From: Bryobacterales bacterium
GTDB lineage: Bacteria > Acidobacteriota > Terriglobia > Bryobacterales > Bryobacteraceae
Assembly: GCA_020852175.1 (NCBI GenBank)
Contig: JADZBH010000002.1
Coordinates: forward strand, 1 to 64,000
Length of the DNA stretch: 64,000 nt
Reading direction: 5' to 3'
Shown: in pieces, positions 8,274-16,428 of the stretch
Position numbering within the stretch: position 1 is the stretch's first letter
Layout of the letters: every line of letters starts with the position of its first letter
Made by a program: the position numbers and the translations under genes
The notes under the pieces: generated by a model
What the model was told of the DNA's origin: nothing
Database searches by the model: none
The model's input: the letters and a program-made list of their open reading frames with translations, nothing else

Positions 8274-11200
8274 CTAGAAGTTGATCTTCAGCCCGGCTTG
8301 GATGACGCGGGCCGGGCCCGCCGAGGTAATGACACCGAAACCAGGACTGCCCGCGGTCGTTCCAGGCAGTCCGAAATTCGTGTTGTTGAAGGCGTTGAAC
8401 GCCTCCACGCGCAGTTGCGCACGCACCCTCTCGGCGAGTGAGATGTTCTTGAGCAGGGACAGGTCGAAGTTGACGTTCGCGGGTCCCCGGACGTCCGGCA
8501 GAGTGCGCGACACGTTGCCGAAGGTGTATGGCGCGGGCTGCGTGAACGCGGACGTGTCGAAGAAGCGGTCCAGACGGTCCGTGACGGAACCGGACAGCTT
8601 CGCGCTGACGCCCGTACTATCAGGCCGCGAGCCGCCTCCATAAGAGTTGGTGTTGTTAGCCTGCGTGTTGAGCGAAAGCGGAATGCCGCTTTGCAGCGCT
8701 GCGAGTCCGTTGATTTGCCAGCCGCCCACGAGGTGGTCCGCCCAGGCGGGCAGATTCGCGCCGAAGGCCTTGCCCTTGCCGATGGGCAGTTCGTAGCCCG
8801 CGGCTACGGTGAAGCGCTGCGGGCCTTGTTGTGAGTTGAGGCTGCGCTCGGAACGCCGGTCGTTGTTGTTCTGGAAAGTGGGCACGTCGCCAATCCAGGC
8901 GATACGGCTGCCGGGAGCGCCGTCGTCGATCATCTTATTGAACGTGTAGCTGATAAGGAAGTTCAAGCCATGCGAGAAGCGCTTATCGGCGCGAATCTCG
9001 ACGGCATGGTAGCTGGAACTGCCGGAAGCGGAGCCGATCGTGTTCACACCCGTGAATTGTGGGTATGGACGAAGCAGTTGGCCCGCCGTCGTGGTGGCCG
9101 CCCCCAGAGCCTGGGCCGCCGGGATGATTCCCCGGAAGGGGTTGGGGATCACGCGTTGCAGTTCGCTCTTCAAGCCGAGGTATTGGCCGGGCAACTGGTT
9201 GTACTGCAGGTTTTGCCAAAGGTGAGTGCCCTTGCTGCCGGCATAGGCAACCTCCAAGCCGATGTCGCCCTGCAATTGGCGCTGGACGCTGAAGTTGAAG
9301 TGCTGCATGTACAGACCCTTCTGATCGCGATCGGGAGCGCCGATGGCGCCGCCAATGTTCGTCAATAGACCAAGGCTCGACCCGGTGGGGCTCACAAAGC
9401 CGTTGGGGAAGGGATCGGAGTAATAGGATGTGATATTGACGCCATCGGGACTGGCGACGTGAGGCGTGGTGGAGGAAAAACCAATCTGGCCAAACTGGCC
9501 GAAATCCCAACCCGTCCTCGGGGCGAAGAAGATGCCATAGCCTCCCCGAATCACCGTAAACGCGTTTACCTGATAGGCGAAGCCAAACCGTGGCGACACA
9601 TTGCGATTCACGGCGGCCTGCTCGCGAGGCACGCCGTTGACGTTCACGAAGCCCAGGCCGCCGCGCAACTGGCCCATGCCCGGAACCTGGAGCGGGACCG
9701 GACTGTCGTAGTCCAGGACGTTGAGCCGGTTGTACCGGTCGGTGCGCAGATTCTCCACCTCGAAGCGGAGTCCGAGGTTCAGGGTGAGCTTGGAGGTGAC
9801 CTTATAGTCGTCCTGCACGAAGGCGGCGTAGTAGTAGGTTTGCGGATCCTGCGTCGCGTTCGACTGGGCGTTGCCCGCGCCCGCCAGACCAAGCAGGAAG
9901 CTGGCCACGGCGTGTCCCGCCGTTGGGCTCGCTTGCAGCGGATTCGGCCCCTGCGTGAGGCCTGGGCTGAACGTGAAGTTCGGCAGATTGGGCCGGAACC
10001 CTCCCGAGCGGAAGAGACGGTACTCGAAGCCCGCCTTGAACACATGGTTGCCTCGCATGTGCGTGACGTCGCTCTGCGCCGTGTAGGCGTTCGAGATGTT
10101 GTTGATGATGGTGGAATTCACCGGGCCGATACTGCTGGTGCCGAAGCCGATGTTGGCGACGCTATACCCGTTCACGGTGATCGACGGGAAGACGGCCGCG
10201 GGCTGAGCCTCGCGGAAGGAGCGAGGGAAACCCAGTTGAGTGGGATCGAAGTTGGTGTCGAAGGGGTTGTTGTAGTCGCGCAGACGTGTCCAGCCCACGC
10301 GGAACGTGGCAAACGTGGTGGGCGAGAACGAGTGCGTATCGTTGATGGCCAGATTGCGCTGCGTGAACAGTTGCGGGCCGGAGGAGGGATTGGCGGCAAG
10401 GCTCTCATACAGGACGGGCGGCGTGACGAGCGACTCGTTCCATGAGAAGCGGCCGAAGATACGGTTTGAAGCGGAGAAGGAGTGGTCCATGCGCGCGTTC
10501 AACTGGTTCACGGAGTACTTCTCGGGTTTATTGGCGATGAAGTTGTTGATCCCGGTCACCGGGTCGCCGGCAATATTGGGCGCCGCCCAGTGCGGCAGCA
10601 CCTTGTTGCTCACGGCGTTAAAGCGGCTTGCGGGAATGCGGTTTCCAGGGAACAGATCGCGCTGGAAGCCACTGCCCGCGGCATGAGCGGTGAGTGGATC
10701 GTAGACGTCGATCTGCCGGTTGTTCTGCGCGCGGGTTTGGCTGAAGTCGCCTCCCCGTTGCACGGCCGTGGGTACCGAGAATAGGAATGTCCTGCCGGTG
10801 GTACGCCGCATCCCCTCGTAGTTGAAAAAGTAGAATGTCTTGTCCTTGCGCACCGGACCGCCCAAGCTGGCTCCGAATTGATTGAACCGGAAGGCGGGCT
10901 TTTCTTGCGCGGTGCGGTTGTTGAGCCAGGAATTGGAGTCGAGAGCGTCATTTCGAAGAAAGTCGTACACGGTCCCGTGTAGTGTATTGGTACCGCTTTT
11001 CATCACCACGTTGACGACCCCGCCCGCGGTACGCCCGAACTCGGCCGACATGTTATTGGTCTTCACCTCGAACTCCTGGACCGCGTCGATCGAGGGGATC
11101 ACGGTGAACTGGTTGTATTGGGGCGATGTGCCGGGAATGCCGTCCAGCAGCACCTCATTGGCCATGGAGGGACCGCCGTTGATGGAGAGGTTCGATAGCG

Positions 11201-11720
11201 GGATGTTGTTGCCGGGAAGGTTCGTGCGCCTGTAAGCTTGCGTGCCGGGAGCGAGGAAGATCAGGTCAAACGGGTTGCGGCCATTGAGCGGCAGTTCCAC
11301 GATCTTGCGGTTGTCGACAACCGAGCGTAGCGAGGACTCTCCCGTCTGCAACAAAGGTACGTCAGCCGTCACCGAGACCGATTCATTGAGAGACCCCAAG
11401 ATGAGCATGAAGTCGAGCCTCACGAGGGCATTCACGCTGAGCGTGATGCCGGCTCTTTCCGCGGCGCGAAAGCCATCCTGCCGGACAGTGAGCGTGTACA
11501 CGCCAGGTTCGAGCAAGGGCACCACGTAATTGCCGGTTTCGTTCGTTTTGGTTTGGCGGCTGACTCCGGTAGCGGAATTCACGGCTGTGACCGCGGCGCC
11601 CAGGACCGGAGCCCCCGAGGGGTCGGTCACGAGTCCTGTAATTTGGCCGGCGGTGGTTTGCGCGGCGAGGGGCAGTGCGGCGAACAGTCCGGCGATGAGG
11701 GTGAGGGTGCGGGCGGACAT
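8274..11720 (-). CDS. Oar-like TonB-dependent receptor of the GH127 locus
   Basis: A 1,148-residue outer-membrane receptor. The signal peptide MSARTLTLIAGLFAALPLAAQ is followed by a carboxypeptidase-regulatory-like Ig domain (about 25-105; GQITGLVTDPSGAPVLGAAV), then a plug (about 120-240; LNGRNPFDLIFLAPG, GGVVNVVMKSGTN), then a long beta-barrel ending in an aromatic residue (GLKINF). This architecture is that of the large Oar/Cna-B type receptors expanded in Acidobacteriota. It is the first gene of the leftward operon, with a promoter at 11750-11778, an operator over the start site and an AAGGAG ribosome site. The linked hydrolases suggest that it imports arabinose-containing glycan fragments. 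Ligand specificity cannot be read directly. Confidence 0.93.
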   Translation of the reverse strand: MSARTLTLIAGLFAALPLAAQTTAGQITGLVTDPSGAPVLGAAVTAVNSATGVSRQTKTNETGNYVVPLLEPGVYTLTVRQDGFRAAERAGITLSVNALVRLDFMLILGSLNESVSVTADVPLLQTGESSLRSVVDNRKIVELPLNGRNPFDLIFLAPGTQAYRRTNLPGNNIPLSNLSINGGPSMANEVLLDGIPGTSPQYNQFTVIPSIDAVQEFEVKTNNMSAEFGRTAGGVVNVVMKSGTNTLHGTVYDFLRNDALDSNSWLNNRTAQEKPAFRFNQFGASLGGPVRKDKTFYFFNYEGMRRTTGRTFLFSVPTAVQRGGDFSQTRAQNNRQIDVYDPLTAHAAGSGFQRDLFPGNRIPASRFNAVSNKVLPHWAAPNIAGDPVTGINNFIANKPEKYSVNQLNARMDHSFSASNRIFGRFSWNESLVTPPVLYESLAANPSSGPQLFTQRNLAINDTHSFSPTTFATFRVGWTRLRDYNNPFDTNFDPTQLGFPRSFREAQPAAVFPSITVNGYSVANIGFGTSSIGPVNSTIINNISNAYTAQSDVTHMRGNHVFKAGFEYRLFRSGGFRPNLPNFTFSPGLTQGPNPLQASPTAGHAVASFLLGLAGAGNAQSNATQDPQTYYYAAFVQDDYKVTSKLTLNLGLRFEVENLRTDRYNRLNVLDYDSPVPLQVPGMGQLRGGLGFVNVNGVPREQAAVNRNVSPRFGFAYQVNAFTVIRGGYGIFFAPRTGWDFGQFGQIGFSSTTPHVASPDGVNITSYYSDPFPNGFVSPTGSSLGLLTNIGGAIGAPDRDQKGLYMQHFNFSVQRQLQGDIGLEVAYAGSKGTHLWQNLQYNQLPGQYLGLKSELQRVIPNPFRGIIPAAQALGAATTTAGQLLRPYPQFTGVNTIGSASGSSSYHAVEIRADKRFSHGLNFLISYTFNKMIDDGAPGSRIAWIGDVPTFQNNNDRRSERSLNSQQGPQRFTVAAGYELPIGKGKAFGANLPAWADHLVGGWQINGLAALQSGIPLSLNTQANNTNSYGGGSRPDSTGVSAKLSGSVTDRLDRFFDTSAFTQPAPYTFGNVSRTLPDVRGPANVNFDLSLLKNISLAERVRAQLRVEAFNAFNNTNFGLPGTTAGSPGFGVITSAGPARVIQAGLKINF

Positions 11721-11737
11721 AGGGCAGGCTCCTTGTG

Positions 11738-11752
11738 ATTGGTAGATCCAAT
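11738..11752. promoter_or_regulatory. FadR-like operator overlapping the GH127-operon start site
   Basis: ATTGGTAGATCCAAT is an inverted repeat (ATTGG-N5-CCAAT) that overlaps the last three bases of the -10 box of the leftward promoter and covers the expected transcription start. The half sites match the TGG-N5-CCA pattern of FadR/GntR regulators. Binding by the divergent GntR-type protein would block the promoter. The regulator-operator pairing is inferred. Confidence 0.6.
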
Positions 11753-11778
11753 ATAATTAGCAAGGACCAGTCCGTCAA
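11750..11778 (-). promoter_or_regulatory. Sigma-70 type promoter of the TonB receptor-GH127-enolase operon
   Basis: On the minus strand TTGACG (11773-11778) and TATATT (11750-11755) are separated by exactly 17 bp. The predicted start near 11743 gives a short leader of about 20 nt containing AAGGAG before the ATG at 11720. Confidence 0.7.
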
Positions 11779-11834
11779 CTCAAATTTTTGATTTTGCGAC
11801 ATTATATTCACATCATAGGTTTGCAAGCATATCA

Positions 11835-11847
11835 TTGGTACGACCAA
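11835..11847. promoter_or_regulatory. Second FadR-like operator between the receptor and GntR genes
   Basis: TTGGTACGACCAA is a perfect palindrome around a 3-bp centre and keeps the TGGT-N3-ACCA core of FadR-type operators. Its centre is 96 bp from that of the promoter-proximal site (11738-11752). It could serve looping repression of the operon or autoregulation of the divergent GntR gene at 11990. Confidence 0.6.
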
Positions 11848-11989
11848 AAAATATTTTCAGACCGAGGAGAAGCGCATACAGCATTCGGCGTGGGACGACT
11901 GGCGGATGATCCACGCGGCGGCTGGACCTCAGTGAGTTGAACGGGAGAGGGCCCGGCGCGCCGCCAGACGATAAGATTGATTCCTCGAT

Positions 11990-12778
11990 ATGTCATCCTC
12001 ACCCATTCCATCGGCCAGCAAGGACGGCGTCACGAATCAGTTGATTGCCCGGCTGAAGTCGTTGATCTCCGCGGGCGTGCTCACTCCGGGAGCCAGGCTC
12101 CCGCCCGAGCGCGAACTGGCGCCCGCGTTTGGCGTCAGCCGCTCTTCGCTACGCCATGCCTTGAAGGCCATGGAAATCATGGGCGTGCTGACGCAGCGGG
12201 TGGGAGATGGAACCTACCTGGCGGCCGATGCTGGCGCGATCCTGCAGGAGCCGTTCGAGTTGTTGATGTTGATCGACGGCATCACGCTCGACGACCTGCT
12301 CGAAACGCGATTGATCGTCGAACCCGAACTGGCCGCCAGGGCGGCTGAGCGCGCCACGCTGGAAGACCTGAAGAAGATGAGCCAGACGCTCGAAGGGTTC
12401 CGCCGGGGCACGCCGGATACGGTGCTGGTTGAAGCCGACCTTGCTTTCCACCGCGCCATCTTCGATGCGGCACGGAACCCGATCTGCACGCGGATGTTTT
12501 CTCTGATCCACCGCGCCATGGCCAGCAGCATCCTGCTGACCTCACAAATGGTGGATTGGGATCATACGATCGAGTTTCACCGCCCCATCTACACCGCCAT
12601 TGAAAGGCGCCGCCCCGTGGATGCGCGCGTGGCCATGATCGCTCACCTCTCCGACGCCAAGTCCCTGTTGAGCCGTTTAGAGGATAGGGCCAAACGAGTA
12701 GACGCCACTCTGTTGGCCGGGCCCGGCAACCTGCCGTCGCGGAAGCGCCGGGGCGCGGTTCCCCGGAAATTAGCCTGA
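11990..12778 (+). CDS. GntR family regulator, FadR subfamily (FCD domain)
   Basis: A 262-residue cytoplasmic repressor. The N-terminal winged helix (about 12-80) has the GntR signature: TPGARLPPERELAPAFGVS, then SSLRHALKAMEIMGVL. The C-terminal all-helical FCD ligand-binding domain (about 95-225) has the LLETRLIVEPELAARAA motif and metal-site candidates in ADLAFHRAIFDAA and the IEFHRPIY and MIAHLSDA helices. FCD regulators usually bind organic or sugar acids, which agrees with the two enolase-superfamily proteins in the divergent operon. It most likely represses that operon through the TTGGT-N3-ACCAA-type sites. No strong ribosome site precedes the chosen ATG. The tail after residue 225 is basic and unassigned. 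Confidence 0.88.
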   Translation: MSSSPIPSASKDGVTNQLIARLKSLISAGVLTPGARLPPERELAPAFGVSRSSLRHALKAMEIMGVLTQRVGDGTYLAADAGAILQEPFELLMLIDGITLDDLLETRLIVEPELAARAAERATLEDLKKMSQTLEGFRRGTPDTVLVEADLAFHRAIFDAARNPICTRMFSLIHRAMASSILLTSQMVDWDHTIEFHRPIYTAIERRRPVDARVAMIAHLSDAKSLLSRLEDRAKRVDATLLAGPGNLPSRKRRGAVPRKLA

Positions 12779-12829
12779 CTCTGGATTCCTCGCGCCGGTC
12801 GGGAGGCCTTGACGGGCGGGCAGGCTCTA

Positions 12830-12885
12830 AGCCGGTCGCGCGGCATCCCCCGACCTCAGCCTAAACTCTTCTGTCGCGACCGGCT
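12830..12885. repeat. 11-bp inverted repeat between gntR-type and esterase genes
   Basis: AGCCGGTCGCG (12830-12840) and CGCGACCGGCT (12875-12885) are perfect inverted copies around a 34-bp interval, in the 178-bp gap between two genes on the same strand. There is no T-run, so a simple intrinsic terminator is doubtful. It may be a transcript-end hairpin or a protein site. Confidence 0.45.
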
Positions 12886-12956
12886 GTCCGAGGCCTGGGC
12901 GCGTGGCGATCCTCTCTGCTATCGTAAATGGTTTCTTGCAACGCACAAGGAAGCCA

Positions 12957-15044
12957 ATGAAACGATACTCCCTTCTCCTGGCCGCCACCGTCCTGCTCCC
13001 GGCGCAAGACAGCCGCGAGTTGCAGTTCCTGTCGAATCACACCGACTACCGAGCCATTCGCGATCAACTTGGCGGCTTTGAACGCCAACGCGCCTTTTCG
13101 CTGCTCGACACAAGGGAGGCCCTCGTTGCCCGCTGGACTGCCGCCGAGGCAAGGAACCGCCGCGCCTACCTTCGCGAGCGGATGATCCGCGCCCTCGGCG
13201 GTTTCCCCGAACGAACGCCGCTCAACGCGCGCACCACCGGAGTCATCGATCACGCCGAGTACCGCATTGAGAAGATCATTTTCGAAAGCCAGCCAAGGTT
13301 CTACGTCACGGCGAATCTTTACATTCCCAAGGGCGGTCGCGGTCCCTTTCCCGCCATCCTGTTCCCGCTTGGGCATGAGGAGGGAGCAAAGGCGCACGGA
13401 ACGTGGCAACAACTCCTGGTGACGTTTGCCCGCAAAGGTTACGTCTGCCTCGCCTGGGACACGCTGGGGCAGGGCGAGCGTGTCCAGCTTTACGACGAGG
13501 ACTTCGAGGCTTCCAAGGTGATCCGCTCCACCACCGAGCACACGATGCTTGGCACGCAGACTCTGCTCATAGGCGAATCCCTGGCGCGCTACACCGTCTG
13601 GGATGGCATCCGAGCGCTGGACTATCTGGTTTCACGCCCCGAAGTGGATCCCAAGAGGATCGGCTGCACCGGCAACTCCGGAGGCGGGACGCACACGGCC
13701 TATCTCTCCGCCCTGGACGACCGCATCCAGGTGGCCGCACCCTCCTGCTACATCACCTCGTGGCGCCGCCTTCTGAAAACCATCGGGCCGCAGGACGCCG
13801 AGCAATGCATTCCGCCATGGATCGCCGATGGCCTGGACCACGCCGACTTCATCCATGCCTTCGCTCCCAAACCCTATCTGATCCTCTCCGCCGTCCGCGA
13901 TTTCTTCTCGATCTCCGGCGCCCGCGAGACCTTTGCCGAGGCGGAACGCGTGTATGGCCTTCTCGGCGCGCCTGGCAGCATCGCCATGACCGAAGCCGAC
14001 GACGGGCATGGGTATAGCAAACCTCGCCGTCTGGCCGCCTACCGCTGGTTCGACCGCTGGCTGAAGGGCGTGAACGAAGAGACCATCGAGGCGCCGGTGA
14101 ATCCCCGCCTCGAAGATGACCTGCGCGCGACGAACACCGGCCAGGTGCAGACCTCGCTCGGCGGGGAGACCGTCTTCTCTTTGAATCTGGCCCGGGCGCG
14201 AAGCTTTCAACGCACGGTTCCGGCGCCCGGCACGGTGAAGAGATTGACCGGCTATGAACGAACCGGTGGCGCCCCCGCCGTCAAGCCTTTCGGCGTCCTG
14301 CCCCGCGATGGGTACCGCATCGAGAAACTCGTCTATCAAAGCGAGCCGGGCATCGAAATTCCGGCGCTGCTGTTCATCCCCGAGGGCGGTGCGGGGAAAC
14401 GAGCCGCGGTTGTCTACGCGCATGGCCGCGGCAAAGCCTACGACCTCTCCGGTATCGAGTCGCTGGTCCGCCAGGATCTGATCGTGTTGTCCATCGACGC
14501 CCGCGGCCTGGGCGAACTCCGAAGCACGAGCGATGACAATGGCTCCGACTGGCCGCGCTATTTCGGCGACTTCACAAGCGCGATGACGGGTTTCCTGACT
14601 GGCTCCACGCTCACCGGAGGGCGGGCGCGGGACATTTCGCGGGCCGTGGATCTGCTGGCCGTCCGCCCGGAAGCCGATCCCGGCCGCATCTTTGGAGCCG
14701 CGCGCGAAGGCGCGGGCGTCGCCATGCTGCACGCCGCCGCGCTCGATGCACGGCTTCAGCGCGTCGCGCTCGAGCAGACGCTCGAAAGCTATCAATCCGT
14801 CGTCGAGCATCGCCTGCATCGAGGAATCTTCGAACATGTCGTGCCCGGCGTGCTGCGCCACTACGATCTGCCCGGCCTGGCTCAAATGATGAGTTCCCGC
14901 CCGCTTGTCCTTGTCGACGCGGCGGACCCCCTGGGGATGCCCGCTCCGCTCGGCCGCGTCAAGGCTGCCTATCCATCCGCGAAGGTCTTGCGGCGCCAGA
15001 GCGAAGATACCGCGGCCACGTTGTACGGCCTGGGATCGCGATAG
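12957..15044 (+). CDS. Secreted tandem alpha/beta-hydrolase, acetylxylan-esterase-like
   Basis: A 695-residue protein. The ATG at 12957 follows AAGGAAG and gives the signal peptide MKRYSLLLAATVLLPAQ. Module 1 (about 95-370) is an acetylxylan-esterase/S9-like alpha/beta hydrolase with a full triad: S241 in CTGNSGGG, D315 in SAVRDFF and H351 in DDGHGYS. Module 2 (about 440-690) repeats the fold (YRIEKLVYQSEPGIEIPALL copies YRIEKIIFESQPRFYVTANL), but its nucleophile elbow reads FGAAREGAG, with Glu584 where Ser would sit. Module 2 is therefore probably non-catalytic, perhaps substrate-binding. It likely removes ester groups from plant polysaccharide in the periplasm. It ends 7 bp from the convergent ROK gene. 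Confidence 0.82.
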   Translation: MKRYSLLLAATVLLPAQDSRELQFLSNHTDYRAIRDQLGGFERQRAFSLLDTREALVARWTAAEARNRRAYLRERMIRALGGFPERTPLNARTTGVIDHAEYRIEKIIFESQPRFYVTANLYIPKGGRGPFPAILFPLGHEEGAKAHGTWQQLLVTFARKGYVCLAWDTLGQGERVQLYDEDFEASKVIRSTTEHTMLGTQTLLIGESLARYTVWDGIRALDYLVSRPEVDPKRIGCTGNSGGGTHTAYLSALDDRIQVAAPSCYITSWRRLLKTIGPQDAEQCIPPWIADGLDHADFIHAFAPKPYLILSAVRDFFSISGARETFAEAERVYGLLGAPGSIAMTEADDGHGYSKPRRLAAYRWFDRWLKGVNEETIEAPVNPRLEDDLRATNTGQVQTSLGGETVFSLNLARARSFQRTVPAPGTVKRLTGYERTGGAPAVKPFGVLPRDGYRIEKLVYQSEPGIEIPALLFIPEGGAGKRAAVVYAHGRGKAYDLSGIESLVRQDLIVLSIDARGLGELRSTSDDNGSDWPRYFGDFTSAMTGFLTGSTLTGGRARDISRAVDLLAVRPEADPGRIFGAAREGAGVAMLHAAALDARLQRVALEQTLESYQSVVEHRLHRGIFEHVVPGVLRHYDLPGLAQMMSSRPLVLVDAADPLGMPAPLGRVKAAYPSAKVLRRQSEDTAATLYGLGSR

Positions 15045-15051
15045 CAGGCGC

Positions 15052-16275
15052 TCAGACAGCCGGAAGGCGCGTAGTCCCGCCCGGGGAAAAGAGCGCCGCG
15101 AAAGGGAGCGCCACCGCGGCCGACATGGTCGCTTCTCCCGCCAGCGAGGAGGGGCGCAGCACAAGACGGCGGAAGTTGGGAAACTGCTCGCCCGCGGGAA
15201 ACTGCTCGCGGATGCCCGCCGCCACGAGCGGCCATGCCTCGGTGATGGCGCCGTCGATGATCACCACGTCCACGTCGAGCAGCCATACCGCGTTGGCGAT
15301 GCCCAATCCCAGATACCGCGCCGTCTCGACAATCGCCTCCCGGGCCGCTTCGCAGCCCGCCATCGCCTCGTGGCAGATCCGCTTCACCTGCGCCGCGCTG
15401 TCTCCTGAACCAGTTCTGGGCCGCTGGCCGGCCAGACGGTTGAACCGCTCGCAAATCGCCCGGTTCGAAGCCAACTGCTCCAGGCATCCGGGGTTATCGT
15501 GATGCTCCACCGCTGCCCCGTCCCGTACCAGCATCTGCCCGATTTCGCCGGCCGACATGTGGGACCCGCGATAGATATGGCCGTCCAGAACCAGCCCCAG
15601 GCCAACGCCCTCGCCCACCTTCACGAAAATGAAGGACCGGCCCGCTGGGGCTTCCACGCCGTCGTGCCCGGCTTCGGCCAGCGCCGCCGCCCGCACGTCG
15701 TTCTCCACGCAAACCGGCACGCCCAGTTTCCTCTCCAGAAGCGTCCTTACGCTCACACGCTCCCATCCGGGTTCGGCGCCAAGTTCGACCACGCCGGTTT
15801 CGGAATCCACCAACCCGCGCACCGTGACGCCGATACCCTCCACGCTGCCAGGCCGGAACCTCTGCCGCGCCTCCCTGAACTGCTTCGCGATCAGATCGAG
15901 CGCCGCCTGGGGCGTCTCGGGCGTTCGGAACGTTCGCGTGTCGAGAATCCTGCCGGACATCGTGCCCACCGCGACACGGGTCTCCCAGCTCCGGATATCG
16001 GCGCCGAGCGATAGAAAACGGCTCTGGTCCAGGCGCAGACGGATCGCCGGTCTGCCGCCCGTCGAGTTTTCCGCTCCCTCCTCCACGAGCAGCCCTCGCT
16101 CGAGCAAGTCGGCGGCGATGCGGGAAATCGTACCTTCGGAAAGCCCTGTCCTCCGTGAAATCTCGGCTCGCGAAAGCCGGTGCCGCTGGCGTAAAAGCCG
16201 CAGCACGGCGGCGTTGTTGGCATTGCGGACCTGTTCAGGGCGTAGAACCAATTTCCGTGCGCGTGGGCTGTCCAT
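15052..16275 (-). CDS. ROK family transcriptional regulator with altered zinc motif
   Basis: A 407-residue NagC/Mlc-type regulator. The start at 16275 has an AAAGGTGG ribosome site; it removes a poorly supported 38-residue extension. Residues about 15-70 form a MarR-like winged helix (LSRAEISRRTGLSEGTISRI), followed by a ROK sugar-binding/kinase-fold domain (VENDVRAA, GEGVGLGLVLDG, AGEIG). The usual ROK zinc site (GH then CxCGxxGCxE) is changed to GEIGQ and EHHDNPGCLE, keeping only one Cys. It is divergent from the TonB receptor/GH20 operon, with 153 bp between them holding one promoter each way. It probably senses an amino sugar or its phosphate and controls that operon. Confidence 0.88.
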   Translation of the reverse strand: MDSPRARKLVLRPEQVRNANNAAVLRLLRQRHRLSRAEISRRTGLSEGTISRIAADLLERGLLVEEGAENSTGGRPAIRLRLDQSRFLSLGADIRSWETRVAVGTMSGRILDTRTFRTPETPQAALDLIAKQFREARQRFRPGSVEGIGVTVRGLVDSETGVVELGAEPGWERVSVRTLLERKLGVPVCVENDVRAAALAEAGHDGVEAPAGRSFIFVKVGEGVGLGLVLDGHIYRGSHMSAGEIGQMLVRDGAAVEHHDNPGCLEQLASNRAICERFNRLAGQRPRTGSGDSAAQVKRICHEAMAGCEAAREAIVETARYLGLGIANAVWLLDVDVVIIDGAITEAWPLVAAGIREQFPAGEQFPNFRRLVLRPSSLAGEATMSAAVALPFAALFSPGGTTRLPAV

Positions 16276-16303
16276 GGCCACCTTTTCTTCCAGATGTAAA
16301 GTA

Positions 16304-16332
16304 AGTCTATCCTCCGCTTCCCCGTCCGTCAA
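16304..16332 (-). promoter_or_regulatory. Promoter of the ROK regulator gene
   Basis: On the minus strand TTGACG (16327-16332) and TAGACT (16304-16309) are spaced by 17 bp, upstream of the start at 16275. AAGTAAG (16299-16305) overlaps its downstream edge and has an inverted copy, CTTACTT (16392-16398), beyond the opposite promoter. Confidence 0.5.
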
Positions 16333-16350
16333 ATTCAACGCCCCAGACGA

Positions 16351-16379
16351 TTGACATTCTATTTGCAATTCGCTACTCT
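16351..16379 (+). promoter_or_regulatory. Promoter of the TonB receptor/GH20 operon
   Basis: A perfect TTGACA (16351-16356) lies 17 bp from TACTCT (16374-16379), about 50 bp upstream of the receptor ATG at 16429, which has an AAAGGGG ribosome site. It is back to back with the ROK promoter, so a single repressor could control both. Confidence 0.55.
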
Positions 16380-16428
16380 GCATAACCAACGCTTACTTGC
16401 ACACAACAAGAAAGGGGTTTCGCACGTC

